Assembly: GCF_002584985.1 (NCBI RefSeq)
Contig: NZ_NUPZ01000011.1
Location: 74,836-138,835 of the forward strand
Source: Bacillus sp. AFS029637
GTDB taxonomy: Bacteria; Bacillota; Bacilli; Bacillales; Bacillaceae_G
Direction: 5' to 3'
Length of the DNA: 64,000 nucleotides
Of this stretch, positions 46,715 through 56,302 are shown piece by piece. The translations under genes were made by a program, and so were the position numbers. Each line of letters begins with the position of its first letter. Positions within the stretch are counted from its first letter, which is position 1. The notes beneath the pieces are model-generated. The model ran no database searches. It saw only the letters and a program-made list of their open reading frames with translations, and was not told the DNA's origin.

Positions 46715-47917
46715 TCACTCAATTAATCTATATATCTTTTCCACTTCTGTTTCATTCCCATAATTCCGTTGACTAACATTATTCACAATTTCAGCTCTGA
46801 ATTCGACATCATCAACCAAGTTTTTTATCCCCTCTACAATCCCCTCTACACCCATTGGACAAATATATCCATCTACACCATTCTCTAATTGGCTTTTTGC
46901 AGTTGGAAAATTAGTTATAAGTACTGGTTTATTAAGGATTTGTGCCTCACGTACTGTCACAGCTTTCCCTTCATATCTGGATGGTTGTACATATATATCA
47001 CACGCTTTTATGTACGGATACGGATTGGTCTTCTTGCCTAGTAGAAAGAATCTACCTTGAAGCTCTAGTTTATCTATCAATTTTTCAAGTTCAGTCTCTT
47101 GAGGTCCATATCCAACGATGTACCACTCAATATCGTATCCTTGATCCAATAATTTCCGACAGGCATATATAGCGTCATCGATTCCCTTAGCATGTGAAAG
47201 TCTACCTACAGTAACTAGTTTTATCCGTTCAAGGTCAACTGGTATTTCATGATTAACATCGTGATTAGATTGCTCACGTATAAACTCAGGAGATATTATA
47301 TTTTCAATAACCTGTACTTTTTTATTTATATAAGGAATGCTACTAAGAAATGTATCTCTACAACTTTCAGAAACAGCCACGATATCATCTATTTCTTTCC
47401 ACATTTTATATTCCATACCTTTATTAAGTTGTATGTTTGAATAATCTGTATGAATCCACCCAATTTTTCTTTTCGCCCGCACTTTATTACCTACGAAATA
47501 ATGTGGCCACAAAAAACTAATCGCAACATCATACTCTTCTTCCAACCTCGGAAGAAATGGAAGAGACATTCTCCATCCATATTGAATGACAAAGTATCCT
47601 GGTTCTTCACTCTTCCGATACCCCCCATGCACAGTACCCATAACTTTACCTATCAACCTTGTTATCCCAATAGAGATATGCCCATCTTGTACTATTTGTT
47701 TAATTGATTTCCTAAAAGTAGTGTATTTTTTAAATTCTTGTAACAAATTCGGTTCTTTAGGTAATAAAGAAAAGAACTCTCCCTCATGTTTAAACAACAT
47801 TAAATCTATATCATATTTACTGTAATCAATTGTATTTAGCAAACCAATTAAGCTTCGTTCTACTCCACCAATTGCTAAATCAAAAGATGCAATCAATATT
47901 TTTTTCTTTTTCATCAT
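46715..47917 (-). CDS. Glycosyltransferase family 4
   Basis: A 400-aa GT-B enzyme: ILIASFDLAIGGVERSLIGLLNTIDYSKYDIDLMLF at the start, IKLVTVGRLSHAKGIDDAIYACRKLLDQGYDIEWYIVGYGPQ in the donor domain, and VQPSRYEGKAVTVREAQILNKPVLITNFPTAKSQLENGVDG. Two adjacent ATGs follow GAGGG; the first of them is used. The eight-codon longer frame has no ribosome site. Confidence 0.9.
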   Translation of the reverse strand: MMKKKKILIASFDLAIGGVERSLIGLLNTIDYSKYDIDLMLFKHEGEFFSLLPKEPNLLQEFKKYTTFRKSIKQIVQDGHISIGITRLIGKVMGTVHGGYRKSEEPGYFVIQYGWRMSLPFLPRLEEEYDVAISFLWPHYFVGNKVRAKRKIGWIHTDYSNIQLNKGMEYKMWKEIDDIVAVSESCRDTFLSSIPYINKKVQVIENIISPEFIREQSNHDVNHEIPVDLERIKLVTVGRLSHAKGIDDAIYACRKLLDQGYDIEWYIVGYGPQETELEKLIDKLELQGRFFLLGKKTNPYPYIKACDIYVQPSRYEGKAVTVREAQILNKPVLITNFPTAKSQLENGVDGYICPMGVEGIVEGIKNLVDDVEFRAEIVNNVSQRNYGNETEVEKIYRLIE

Positions 47918-48033
47918 CAAATCCCTCACAAAATCTATCATAGGTTTCTTTTATGTCATATGGTGATTCATGGTATCTCCTACCAAAAAATCAACATATG
48001 ACTCCAGTGTACAAATTGATAATAACCTAATTT

Positions 48034-49191
48034 TCACCTTATGGATTCCTTACACTCTATTCCATATAACGTTAACCACTCAAGAATGCTATTATTGATA
48101 TCAAAACCTAATTTTGAAATGTTGTTAATTATAATTGCTTTTTCAGGTCTTTCTTTTAATAGAGCTTTATAAATTTCTGTGGACCATATTTCAATTTTTT
48201 CATCTAAGCCAACAAACGATACAATACCTAATCCCATATCAGTATTTTTAGGTATTGTATCCGCTACAACACAAGGTACACCTGCACATTGTGCTTCCAA
48301 TGTTACAATTCCAAAACCCTCAAATAAAGAAGGAAATACAAAAACATCAATAATATTCATAATTATCGGAATGTCATTTCTCACTCCCAAAAATCTAATA
48401 TTTTCATAAATACCTAGTTCTTTTGCTTTCAATTCAATAGAAGCTTTTAACGGACCATCCCCTGCTAAAATGGCGATAAAATTTGTATCCTTCTTTAAAA
48501 TCTCCTTTAAAACTTGTAGTATAAAAATATGATTCTTTGATTCTGAAAAACGACCTATATGTCCAATTAATTTCGCAGCATCCGGTATACAAAGTTCTTT
48601 TCTTACACTAGAAATCTCCTCTATCTCCACATCAATAAATTGTTTTATATCTATTCCATTTTTAATCAATTCCACCTTATTATGGTGGAGCATCTTTTCA
48701 CCAAATAAAAAACGCGCCGCTTCAGAACTGCACGCACAATAGTCTGTTCCAGCATATTTAATAATAGATCGCAGAATCTTTAGGGTAACTCTTGCTGCGA
48801 CTCCAGATCCTTGTGGCCAATTGTTACTGTGAGAATGGCAAATTCTCTTTTTTATACCAGCCTTTTTTGCAGCCACAGCTACGAAACCACCTTGATAATC
48901 TGTATGCGCATGTACGGCTACATATCGATTATCAGACATTATCTTTGTAAGTTCTTTAATATACGCAAAAGGCCCTACTTGACCTAGACTTGGAATCCTA
49001 TAGATTTTACCACCTAATAATGCAATTTCTTCATCATAATCGCACTTTTCAGTTCTGTGTGAAACAAAATCAAATTGAACTTGTGATTTGTCTATATTTC
49101 TATATATATTCATTAGTAGCGTTTCAGCACCGCCTCGATTCATAGCACTGACAATATGCAAAACTCTTATGGCCTTTTTAGCCTTAACCAT
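48034..49191 (-). CDS. Glycosyltransferase family 4 (EpsF-like)
   Basis: A 385-aa GT-B enzyme beginning RVLHIVSAMNRGGAETLLMNIYRNID. Donor domain AKLIGHIGRFSESKNHIFILQVLKEIL and FPSLFEGFGIVTLEAQCAGVPCVVADTIPKNTDMG. It is a clear paralogue of the gene at 51238 (same MNRGGAETLxMNxYRNID start, HSHxN motif and D-M-G end), resembling B. subtilis EpsF. Confidence 0.9.
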   Translation of the reverse strand: MVKAKKAIRVLHIVSAMNRGGAETLLMNIYRNIDKSQVQFDFVSHRTEKCDYDEEIALLGGKIYRIPSLGQVGPFAYIKELTKIMSDNRYVAVHAHTDYQGGFVAVAAKKAGIKKRICHSHSNNWPQGSGVAARVTLKILRSIIKYAGTDYCACSSEAARFLFGEKMLHHNKVELIKNGIDIKQFIDVEIEEISSVRKELCIPDAAKLIGHIGRFSESKNHIFILQVLKEILKKDTNFIAILAGDGPLKASIELKAKELGIYENIRFLGVRNDIPIIMNIIDVFVFPSLFEGFGIVTLEAQCAGVPCVVADTIPKNTDMGLGIVSFVGLDEKIEIWSTEIYKALLKERPEKAIIINNISKLGFDINNSILEWLTLYGIECKESIR

Positions 49192-49238
49192 TGAAACCTA
49201 CCCCAATCCTATAATCAATTCCATATATTGAACCTTTA

Positions 49239-50303
49239 TTATCCCCAAAAGTGACTCTTATAAATAATCCGCAAAGTAATGACCTGCTCATATACAAAGT
49301 AAACAAAGTAACATACTAAAATTGCATAATAGACAAACTTCTGATCCTTTTCAGTGAACAGCTTTACAACCCAAGAAATTAATATTAATTGGTATAATCC
49401 AAAATAAATAGCAAACCTTGCAAAAATCCAGTTTTGTGTTGAAATAAGCATAAAAACTGCACCTAGTAATGCCATATTTACAATATAATCACTCTTTGGA
49501 AACAATTCTTTCAGTCTTTCCCTACCAAAGAACGCAAGTATGAGTGGTGCAGCCTCAACAACAACTCTAAGTATATTGGCACCGCCTTCATGAAAATCTT
49601 TGTAATGACCATATTGAGTATCCCCTATCGCTGCAAAGAAAATCTCAGAAAATTGATTAAACCCTATAACGATAAGCACCGCTAAAAATAGAAGGATAAA
49701 CGTTGTTGTTGACCAAGCTTTTCTGCGAATTAGAAAATATATTGGTATGAGAACAAGCGCACTCTGATGAAATGTTGATGCAAGCAGAACAATAGAAATG
49801 TATTTTTTCCAGTTACCATCAAGAATATATTTGGTCGCAGCAAAAACAATAGCTGCAGCTAAATATTGCCTAATTCCATTCATTGATGTTAAGTACATCC
49901 CAGACGTGATATAGACATATAAACTTAAGTCAATTAACCTTGAATACTTATATAGAACGAATACGATTAGCACATTTGTTATCAACGCGGTAATAAAAAC
50001 CATGACTTGAGGATCATCGGTATACTTTTGTAAAATCATTTGTAAAATATTAAATCCCATGTCTTTATTATTTTGGATATATTCCCAATTAAACTCAGTA
50101 GATGTGTATGCATGCATATAAAAATAAGTATCACCAATATTAATTCTAAGCCCTGACACTAATACAAGAGATAGAGCTGCCATCAAAATTAAAAACTGAT
50201 TTGGCCTTATCGATGTAAGACTATTAGTCACAGGTATAGCAAAATACCTTGCAAAAAATGCGAGTATGAATACTATAGCAAGATTCATCCAAAGTATAGT
50301 CAT
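49239..50303 (-). CDS. EpsG-like polysaccharide polymerase
   Basis: A 354-aa polytopic protein with about ten helices. The family traits are visible: SLVLVSGLRINIGDTYFYMHAYTSTEFNWEYIQNNKDMGFNILQMIL near residue 60 and ITSGMYLTSMNGIRQYLAAAIVFAATKYI, the EpsG/Wzy N-G-x-R-Q motif. It polymerises flipped repeat units on the outer membrane face. GAGAGGAA precedes ATG. Confidence 0.88.
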   Translation of the reverse strand: MTILWMNLAIVFILAFFARYFAIPVTNSLTSIRPNQFLILMAALSLVLVSGLRINIGDTYFYMHAYTSTEFNWEYIQNNKDMGFNILQMILQKYTDDPQVMVFITALITNVLIVFVLYKYSRLIDLSLYVYITSGMYLTSMNGIRQYLAAAIVFAATKYILDGNWKKYISIVLLASTFHQSALVLIPIYFLIRRKAWSTTTFILLFLAVLIVIGFNQFSEIFFAAIGDTQYGHYKDFHEGGANILRVVVEAAPLILAFFGRERLKELFPKSDYIVNMALLGAVFMLISTQNWIFARFAIYFGLYQLILISWVVKLFTEKDQKFVYYAILVCYFVYFVYEQVITLRIIYKSHFWG

Positions 50304-50338
50304 TATTATTTCCTCTCATTTACTTACTAAATACATCT

Positions 50339-51232
50339 CTAAATGTTTACTTTCATTTTTGTTTTCATTGCAATGTAGCTATAAAGGATAGCTCCGAATG
50401 GTAGTGCGCACATTGTTAGTCCTTTACATGGCGATTCTTGTATAAATCTTATATTTTTCGCTATGATACTACTAGATACATAATGTATAGCTTGCCTATA
50501 CTTAAATAGTCGATTAGTAAATGGCAATTTCATAAGTTCCTTGCGATAAAATGCAAACCCTTTTGGATTTTTACGATATTGATTTAGCATGTTCATTGAT
50601 GATCCATCAGCCATGTATTCCACATAACAAAGTGCCTCATTCATCAATAACATCTTATACTGTTGATCTAACATATAGTATTTATATGCTAATCCTACAT
50701 ATTTTTCATTTTTAAAAATGGGGTATGGATATTTCCTGGTCAATTCCGTGCGATAGACCAATTTTTTATCACCTGTGACACCATATTTGCTATAAAGATC
50801 AAAAAGTGTGGAGTATTTAAGGTTCTCCGGTAACTTTGAGCCAATTATTTGCCCATTTGTATACAAGTCCAGTCCAATTATTCCACTAACTTCATCATTT
50901 CCATTGCGACTCCAAAAAGAAAGGATTTTTTCTACAGCATCATCTGGCATATAGTCATCAGAATCAATACAAACATTTAGCTCCGTTTCAATCATTTCAT
51001 ATGCAGTATTATGAGCACCATGCATCCCTTGATTTTGTTGCCAATGATACATAATTTTGATATATTTTTCAGCTATCCAACTATCCACCAACTCTTTTGT
51101 GTTATCACTAGATCCGTCATCTATTATTAACCATATAAAACTCTTACATGTTTGACGTTTTAAACTCTCATAACAATTTGTAAGACAATACGCTCTATTA
51201 TAAGTAGGGGTGAAAATCGTTAACTTCTCCAA
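50339..51232 (-). CDS. Glycosyltransferase family 2
   Basis: A 297-aa GT-A enzyme: FTPTYNRAYCLTNCYESLKRQTCKSFIWLIIDDGSSDNT, then CIDSDDYMPDDAV as the metal motif. A GTG overlapping the upstream stop (GTGA at 51241) is possible, but GAGGTG is spaced correctly for the TTG before EKLTIFTP, which I use. Adds one sugar of the repeat unit. Confidence 0.88.
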   Translation of the reverse strand: MEKLTIFTPTYNRAYCLTNCYESLKRQTCKSFIWLIIDDGSSDNTKELVDSWIAEKYIKIMYHWQQNQGMHGAHNTAYEMIETELNVCIDSDDYMPDDAVEKILSFWSRNGNDEVSGIIGLDLYTNGQIIGSKLPENLKYSTLFDLYSKYGVTGDKKLVYRTELTRKYPYPIFKNEKYVGLAYKYYMLDQQYKMLLMNEALCYVEYMADGSSMNMLNQYRKNPKGFAFYRKELMKLPFTNRLFKYRQAIHYVSSSIIAKNIRFIQESPCKGLTMCALPFGAILYSYIAMKTKMKVNI

Positions 51233-51237
51233 ATTAC

Positions 51238-52347
51238 TCACCTCGAAAGTACAGCATAATAGTCTTGAGTTAATTCTGCCGTATGTTTTATATCGTAGCC
51301 TTTTTCTAAAAGTACTTGAGCTGGTACTTTTCTCGAAAAATTACTAATTTCTATATTTTTCATTTTTTCTATCCAAGCCTTCTTATCTGTTAGAGGAACA
51401 TGTTCAACGAGGTTCATTCCCATGTCCACTTCTTTCGTAATTGCATCTGATATAATACAAGGTAAACCAACTCCTTGCGCCTCTATGAGAGTAAGTGGTA
51501 ATCCCTCATGTATGGATGGAAAAACAAATGCATCAAATGCTTGAAGTATCCTCTCTATATCGGCTCGTACCCCAAGAAATCTTATATGCTTCTCCATATT
51601 TAATTCCCTTACTTGATTTTCAATTTCCATACGAAGTGGCCCTTCGCCAGCTAATAAAAGAATTGAATTTGGCCTAAATTGAGTTAACTGCGCGAATAAT
51701 TCTATAAGGTAAGTATGATTTTTTTGATGGGCAAATCTTCCAACATGGCCAATAACAAGAGCGTCTTGCTCAAGTTGTAATTCTTCTCTTACTTGTTTTC
51801 TCATTTCTGGACAGAACAAAAATCTATCACAATCAATTCCATTTTTTAAGATTTTAGCTACATCAGCTTTACCTGAAAATAACCACCTGGCAGCAGCGTT
51901 TGAACATGCTAGCAAGTGTGTTGCACATGTATCTATAGATTTCCCTGCATACCATTTATAAATTTTTGCACCAGTACCACCTTCACTACTAGTATTATGA
52001 CTATGCGCAATCCTAACTGGAACCCTTGCTTTTTTAGCTGAACGAAGTACAAATCCACTCATTTTATCCATATGTGAATGAACGATTTTATATTGTGGAT
52101 GAGAGTTAAAGAAAGTATCTAGTGCCTTTATATAGCCTCGATGACCAACATCTGTAACGTATGGAATTCGATGAACTTTGCCGCCTAATGTTTCTACCTC
52201 TTCATCAAATACTCCCTCTTTACAAGTTAAAAAATCAAATTGTACTTTTGAGCGGTCTATATTACGATACAAATTCATAATTAAAGTTTCGGCTCCGCCT
52301 CTATTCATATTTACGACTACATGTAATACCCTTAATGGAGTGCCCAA
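51238..52347 (-). CDS. Glycosyltransferase family 4 (EpsF-like)
   Basis: A 369-aa GT-B enzyme: RVLHVVVNMNRGGAETLIMNLYRNIDRSKVQFDF at the start, then ALVIGHVGRFAHQKNHTYLIELFAQL and FPSIHEGLPLTLIEAQGVGLPCIISDAITKEVDMGMNLV. TTG start with GGAGG seven bases upstream. Overlaps the neighbouring glycosyltransferase gene by 16 bases. Paralogue of the gene at 48034. Confidence 0.9.
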   Translation of the reverse strand: MGTPLRVLHVVVNMNRGGAETLIMNLYRNIDRSKVQFDFLTCKEGVFDEEVETLGGKVHRIPYVTDVGHRGYIKALDTFFNSHPQYKIVHSHMDKMSGFVLRSAKKARVPVRIAHSHNTSSEGGTGAKIYKWYAGKSIDTCATHLLACSNAAARWLFSGKADVAKILKNGIDCDRFLFCPEMRKQVREELQLEQDALVIGHVGRFAHQKNHTYLIELFAQLTQFRPNSILLLAGEGPLRMEIENQVRELNMEKHIRFLGVRADIERILQAFDAFVFPSIHEGLPLTLIEAQGVGLPCIISDAITKEVDMGMNLVEHVPLTDKKAWIEKMKNIEISNFSRKVPAQVLLEKGYDIKHTAELTQDYYAVLSR

Positions 52348-53489
52348 TTTAAATCCTCCATTTCATCCATATATGTTGTATAAATTTCTTGTTTCTCTTT
52401 CAATACTTCATTAACTGAATATTCATTTGTAATAAGAGTACGTCCACACTGTCCAAATTGCGCTTGTAATTTAATATTTTTAAAAATAGACTCTATTCTT
52501 TCAGACATCGTTTTTATGTCATCGCGATCTATAATCCAACCATTTTTATTATTAATAATTAACTCCCTATGCCCCCGGTTATCAGTAGCTACAACCGGAA
52601 GTCCGCAAGCCATAGCTTCCATAATATTAACTGGCAAGCCTTCCCGGTGACTGGATGCAACTGCAAGGTCACACATTTGTAGTAAAGAGGCTATATCATT
52701 TCTATAGCCAAGAAAGTGCACCATATTACTCATCCCAAGTTGAGTAGCTAGTTTTTTGCATTCTTCCATTAACGGTCCTTCACCAGCAAGTAAAAGCTTC
52801 GCATGCGGAATTTCATTTTTCAATTGTGCTACTACACGAATTAAAAAACTTTGGTTTTTATTCTTATTAAATTCAGCAGCATAAAACATTAAAAAATCTT
52901 GTGGGTTATAGCCGAATTGTAGCTTTAATTCTCGTTTCTTAGGTTCAGTTACAGGAGTAAATCGTTCTATATCTACCCCTACACCGTGAACGAGTTTAAT
53001 ATCTTTCGCTTGAAAACGATGTTTAACTGCTAAATTGTAATCTTCTTGGTTAATTGTTATGAGACAATCTGTATTGATTGCTAAACTTCTTTCAATTGGA
53101 TAATATAGAAGCCAATTTATAAATGATGCTCCTTTACAAAAGTGAAATCCATGCGCCGTATATATGACCTTCGTCCCTTCCCTCCGTGCTTTCCGGGCAG
53201 CTAGACGAGCAATTGCACCTCCCATAGGCGTATGACAATGAATGATATTATATTTATTTTGATGAATAATTGATTTTAGTTTTTTATATGCATGAAGATT
53301 TTGTATGCTAAGAGGTGATCTTTGAATAGGAATATTATATTTTTGAGTAACGTACGGAAGATGTATATTCCCATTCGCTGCAACATGTACTTCCCAGCCT
53401 TGGTCTGCAAACCATTTCAAATACGGTAAATGAAAAGCCTTAAAATGATAATCCACAGTTGCACAAAACAGAACTTTTTTAGACACCAT
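52332..53489 (-). CDS. Glycosyltransferase family 4 (EpsD-like)
   Basis: A 385-aa GT-B enzyme: KKVLFCATVDYHFKAFHLPYLKWFADQGWEVHVAANGN, then IIHCHTPMGGAIARLAARKAR, donor motif MFYAAEFNKNKNQSFLIRVVAQL and SHREGLPVNIMEAMACGLPVVATDNRGHRELI. This matches the B. subtilis EpsD type and likewise lies directly after the dehydratase gene. The start is uncertain within three codons; no strong ribosome site is visible. Confidence 0.9.
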   Translation of the reverse strand: MVSKKVLFCATVDYHFKAFHLPYLKWFADQGWEVHVAANGNIHLPYVTQKYNIPIQRSPLSIQNLHAYKKLKSIIHQNKYNIIHCHTPMGGAIARLAARKARREGTKVIYTAHGFHFCKGASFINWLLYYPIERSLAINTDCLITINQEDYNLAVKHRFQAKDIKLVHGVGVDIERFTPVTEPKKRELKLQFGYNPQDFLMFYAAEFNKNKNQSFLIRVVAQLKNEIPHAKLLLAGEGPLMEECKKLATQLGMSNMVHFLGYRNDIASLLQMCDLAVASSHREGLPVNIMEAMACGLPVVATDNRGHRELIINNKNGWIIDRDDIKTMSERIESIFKNIKLQAQFGQCGRTLITNEYSVNEVLKEKQEIYTTYMDEMEDLNWALH

Positions 53490-53522
53490 CCCACGCACCC
53501 GTCTTATAATAATTTTTTGTCA

Positions 53523-55349
53523 TTAACCTGATACCGGTATTAATAGTTTTAAAGTTTTACGCTGGTTCACTAAATTTAACAATCTCTTCCTTAACTCAAA
53601 TTCATTTAATTCTGTATATTCTGAAATTAATTCTTCTATTTCTTCTATACGAACATTCATTTCTTGCCCTACATAAATTCTTGGGTGAACTTGCTTCTCA
53701 TTCATTTCATCTTCTTTTAGTAATTCTTCAAAAAGTTTCTCTCCTGGGCGTATACCAGTAAACTCTATTCCTATTTCCTCCACAGAGTTTCCTGATAATC
53801 GGATGAGGTTTTTAGCAAGGTCAACTATTTTTACTGGTTCTCCCATATCCAGTACAAAAATTTCTCCACCTTTGGCTAATGCACCAGCTTGTACTACAAG
53901 TCTAGATGCCTCCGGAATTGTCATAAAATAACGGACCATATCTGGATGCGTAACTGTAACTGGTCCACCCTTTTGAATTTGCTTCTTAAATAACGGAATA
54001 ACACTCCCTCTACTTCCTAACACATTTCCAAATCTTACAGTAACAAACTTTGTATGACTCGTTTTATCTTTATGCTGTATTACCATCTCAGCTAGTTTCT
54101 TTGTCGCCCCCATAACACTCGTCGGGTTCACTGCTTTATCAGACGAAATCATAACAAACGTTCCTACTCCATTTGTTCTCGCAGCCTCTGCTATATTCAT
54201 AGTCCCAATTACATTATTTTTAACAGCCTCTTCAGGATTGTTTTCCATTAATGGTACATGTTTATGTGCAGCTGCATGATATACAACATCTGGAAGATGT
54301 TTATTCATTATTAAAAGCATCTTCTTTTTATCTTGAATATCTGCGATTTCTGGAATAAATACGCCTTTCCTATCATTATATTTTTCATTTAATTCCATTT
54401 CTATTGAATAAATACTGTTTTCTCCGTGTCCTAATAAAATCAATTTTTTCGGCTTAAATTTCGCAACTTGTCTACAAATTTCTGAACCAATTGATCCACC
54501 TGCACCAGTAACTAAAATGACTTTATCAGTTATATAATCTGAAATGATATCCACATCTAGCTCTACAGGATCCCTTCCTAATAAATCTTCTACTTGAACA
54601 TCTCTAAATTCATTCACTGAAACTTTACCTGTTACTAAGTCTTCTAACATTGGCAGAATTTGAGTTTTCACATTTGTTTTTAAACAATCTTTTAAAATAA
54701 CATTTCTCTCTCTCTTATTTAACGACGGAATTGCCAAAATTATCATTTCAATATTCAGTTTTTTTATAACATAATCAATTTGATTCATACCACCAATTAC
54801 TGGAATCCCCCATATATCAAGATTATGTTTTTTGACATTATCATCGATAAACGCAACTGGCATTAATTCTGTGGTACTATTCTTCAACAACTGTCTTGCA
54901 ACCATTGTTCCTGCTGATCCAGCACCAACAATTAACGTTCTTTTCTTATCACCCTTTTTTACATAATAAATATCTCTGTACATTCTCCAAATAAAGCGAG
55001 AACCACCAATTAATAACATATGAATCATCCAAGTTACAACCAACAATCGAAAATACATTTTTTGCATAATTAGTTGTTGCACAACTGCGGTGGTAAGTAT
55101 AGAAAATGTAACGACCTTGCATATAATTAACAATTCTCCTACACTCGCGTATTCCAAAGCTTTTTTATACAGTTTATAAATAAAAGCGAACAGATGATGA
55201 CTAACTAGTAAAGTGATAGAGCTAACAACTGATGACAAGGTGATAACACTGAAGCTAGCATTTACAAAAAAATAACTAAAAAAAATTGCACTTAATACAA
55301 TCAGTGAATCCATTAAAAGCAATAACGATATCCTCCGACGATACGTCAT
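53523..55349 (-). CDS. UDP-sugar 4,6-dehydratase/epimerase, CapD/EpsC/PglF type
   Basis: 608 aa. Four N-terminal helices (1-120), a first Rossmann fold (LIVGAGSAGTMVARQLL), then the catalytic SDR domain with VTGAGGSIGSEICRQV and SSDKAVNPTSVMGATKKLAE, where Tyr of the usual triad is replaced by Met, as in this family. It converts UDP-GlcNAc to the 4-keto-6-deoxy sugar used by the aminotransferase at the far end of the locus. The start follows AAAGGAGG at MTYRRR; the longer frame has 14 additional residues. Upstream lies the structured RNA. Confidence 0.92.
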   Translation of the reverse strand: MTYRRRISLLLLMDSLIVLSAIFFSYFFVNASFSVITLSSVVSSITLLVSHHLFAFIYKLYKKALEYASVGELLIICKVVTFSILTTAVVQQLIMQKMYFRLLVVTWMIHMLLIGGSRFIWRMYRDIYYVKKGDKKRTLIVGAGSAGTMVARQLLKNSTTELMPVAFIDDNVKKHNLDIWGIPVIGGMNQIDYVIKKLNIEMIILAIPSLNKRERNVILKDCLKTNVKTQILPMLEDLVTGKVSVNEFRDVQVEDLLGRDPVELDVDIISDYITDKVILVTGAGGSIGSEICRQVAKFKPKKLILLGHGENSIYSIEMELNEKYNDRKGVFIPEIADIQDKKKMLLIMNKHLPDVVYHAAAHKHVPLMENNPEEAVKNNVIGTMNIAEAARTNGVGTFVMISSDKAVNPTSVMGATKKLAEMVIQHKDKTSHTKFVTVRFGNVLGSRGSVIPLFKKQIQKGGPVTVTHPDMVRYFMTIPEASRLVVQAGALAKGGEIFVLDMGEPVKIVDLAKNLIRLSGNSVEEIGIEFTGIRPGEKLFEELLKEDEMNEKQVHPRIYVGQEMNVRIEEIEELISEYTELNEFELRKRLLNLVNQRKTLKLLIPVSG

Positions 55350-55394
55350 ATAACTTCCTCCTTTAATCAATTCCTTACTTAACCCTTTCAAATT

Positions 55395-55446
55395 TAAAGT
55401 TTCTAACTATATTCTCTTTATTAAAAGCACATAGTTAGAAACTTTA
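55395..55446 (-). other. Long perfect hairpin in the leader of the CapD/EpsC gene
   Basis: 16-bp perfect stem TAAAGTTTCTAACTAT/ATAGTTAGAAACTTTA with a 20-base loop, 46 bases before the CapD start codon. No T tract follows, so it is not a standard terminator; perhaps an RNA-processing or stability element. Confidence 0.75.
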
Positions 55447-55451
55447 ATAAA

Positions 55452-55566
55452 ACATGGGCATCTAACCCTCCCTCACATTACACTTTTGATGACTGGCATC
55501 TAAGGTTGTTTTCACACCCCACAGCATAACCGAGTGCCTCCATTGATAACGGTTAGGAGACATCAC
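55452..55566 (-). ncRNA. Candidate EAR (epsC) cis-acting antitermination RNA
   Basis: The gap between the kinase and the CapD/EpsC gene holds about 115 bases far richer in G+C than the surroundings and without an ORF. Read on the minus strand it has stem UAACCG (55555-55550) with CGGUUA (55532-55527), a G-rich GUGGGGUG, and UUAGAUGCC twice (55503-55495 and 55465-55457). B. subtilis carries the EAR/epsC RNA at exactly this place (between epsB and epsC), where it lets RNA polymerase pass terminators within the eps operon. Assignment rests on position, compactness and structure; no covariance search was possible. Confidence 0.65.
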
Positions 55567-55639
55567 CACATCATAATTCTATTAACATTTCTTTATAACG
55601 AACGTTTTTATGTACGAAATTTAAATTTATAAATAGCCT

Positions 55640-56302
55640 TTATACTTTCCCATTCAAAATCGCACCCAATATTTTACTTTTCGTGAAACTTAGTGCTCTT
55701 TTCGTTTCAAGTGCATCTTCGTTCACAGTGCGATTATATCGAATCACCAAAAGTACTCCTTCACACTTATCAGCTAATACGCTCGTATCTGTTACTTCTA
55801 ATACAGGTGAAGAATCAAATAATACGATATCATACCGTCCCATTGCCTTTTGAATTAACATATCCATTGAATTTGAACTAAGTACTTCTGACGGGTTGAA
55901 TGGTACTGGGCCGCTAGTTAATACATCCAGACTTTCCATCCCTGTTTTTTTCACCGCACCTTCCAAATTTGTTGTTCCGTTCAATATATCCGTTAATCCA
56001 ATTGTATTTTCTACTCCAAACATTTCATGAATCGTTGGTGTTCGTAAATTCGCATCTATTACCAATACTTTTTCACCTTTTTGCGCTATTGAGACTGCTA
56101 AATTTACTGTAATCGTTGATTTTCCTTCACCGTACCTCGGAGAAGTAATAACTATCGTTCTGCTTTTGTGAATAGACGAAGATAATTGAATGTTTGTTCG
56201 AAGCGAACGATACTGCTCCGAAATTTTCGATCTTGGGGCAGTATACGAAATTATACTTTCTCCTTTAACTTCATTTGTTTTTCGTCTATTTTTGTATGCC
56301 AC
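55640..56302 (-). CDS. BY-type tyrosine kinase of the EPS locus (EpsB/CapB-like)
   Basis: A 220-aa kinase: SEQYRSLRTNIQLSS (the RTNI contact motif), Walker A RYGEGKSTITVN, Walker A' VLVIDANLRTPTIHEMF, Walker B YDIVLFDSSPVL. Partner of the Wzz-like protein; together they control chain length. It ends at LGAILNGKV with no Tyr-rich tail, the usual autophosphorylation site, and Walker A' reads DANLR rather than DADLR. GTG start behind GGGGGAGGG, overlapping the preceding gene by 52 bases. Confidence 0.85.
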   Translation of the reverse strand: MAYKNRRKTNEVKGESIISYTAPRSKISEQYRSLRTNIQLSSSIHKSRTIVITSPRYGEGKSTITVNLAVSIAQKGEKVLVIDANLRTPTIHEMFGVENTIGLTDILNGTTNLEGAVKKTGMESLDVLTSGPVPFNPSEVLSSNSMDMLIQKAMGRYDIVLFDSSPVLEVTDTSVLADKCEGVLLVIRYNRTVNEDALETKRALSFTKSKILGAILNGKV

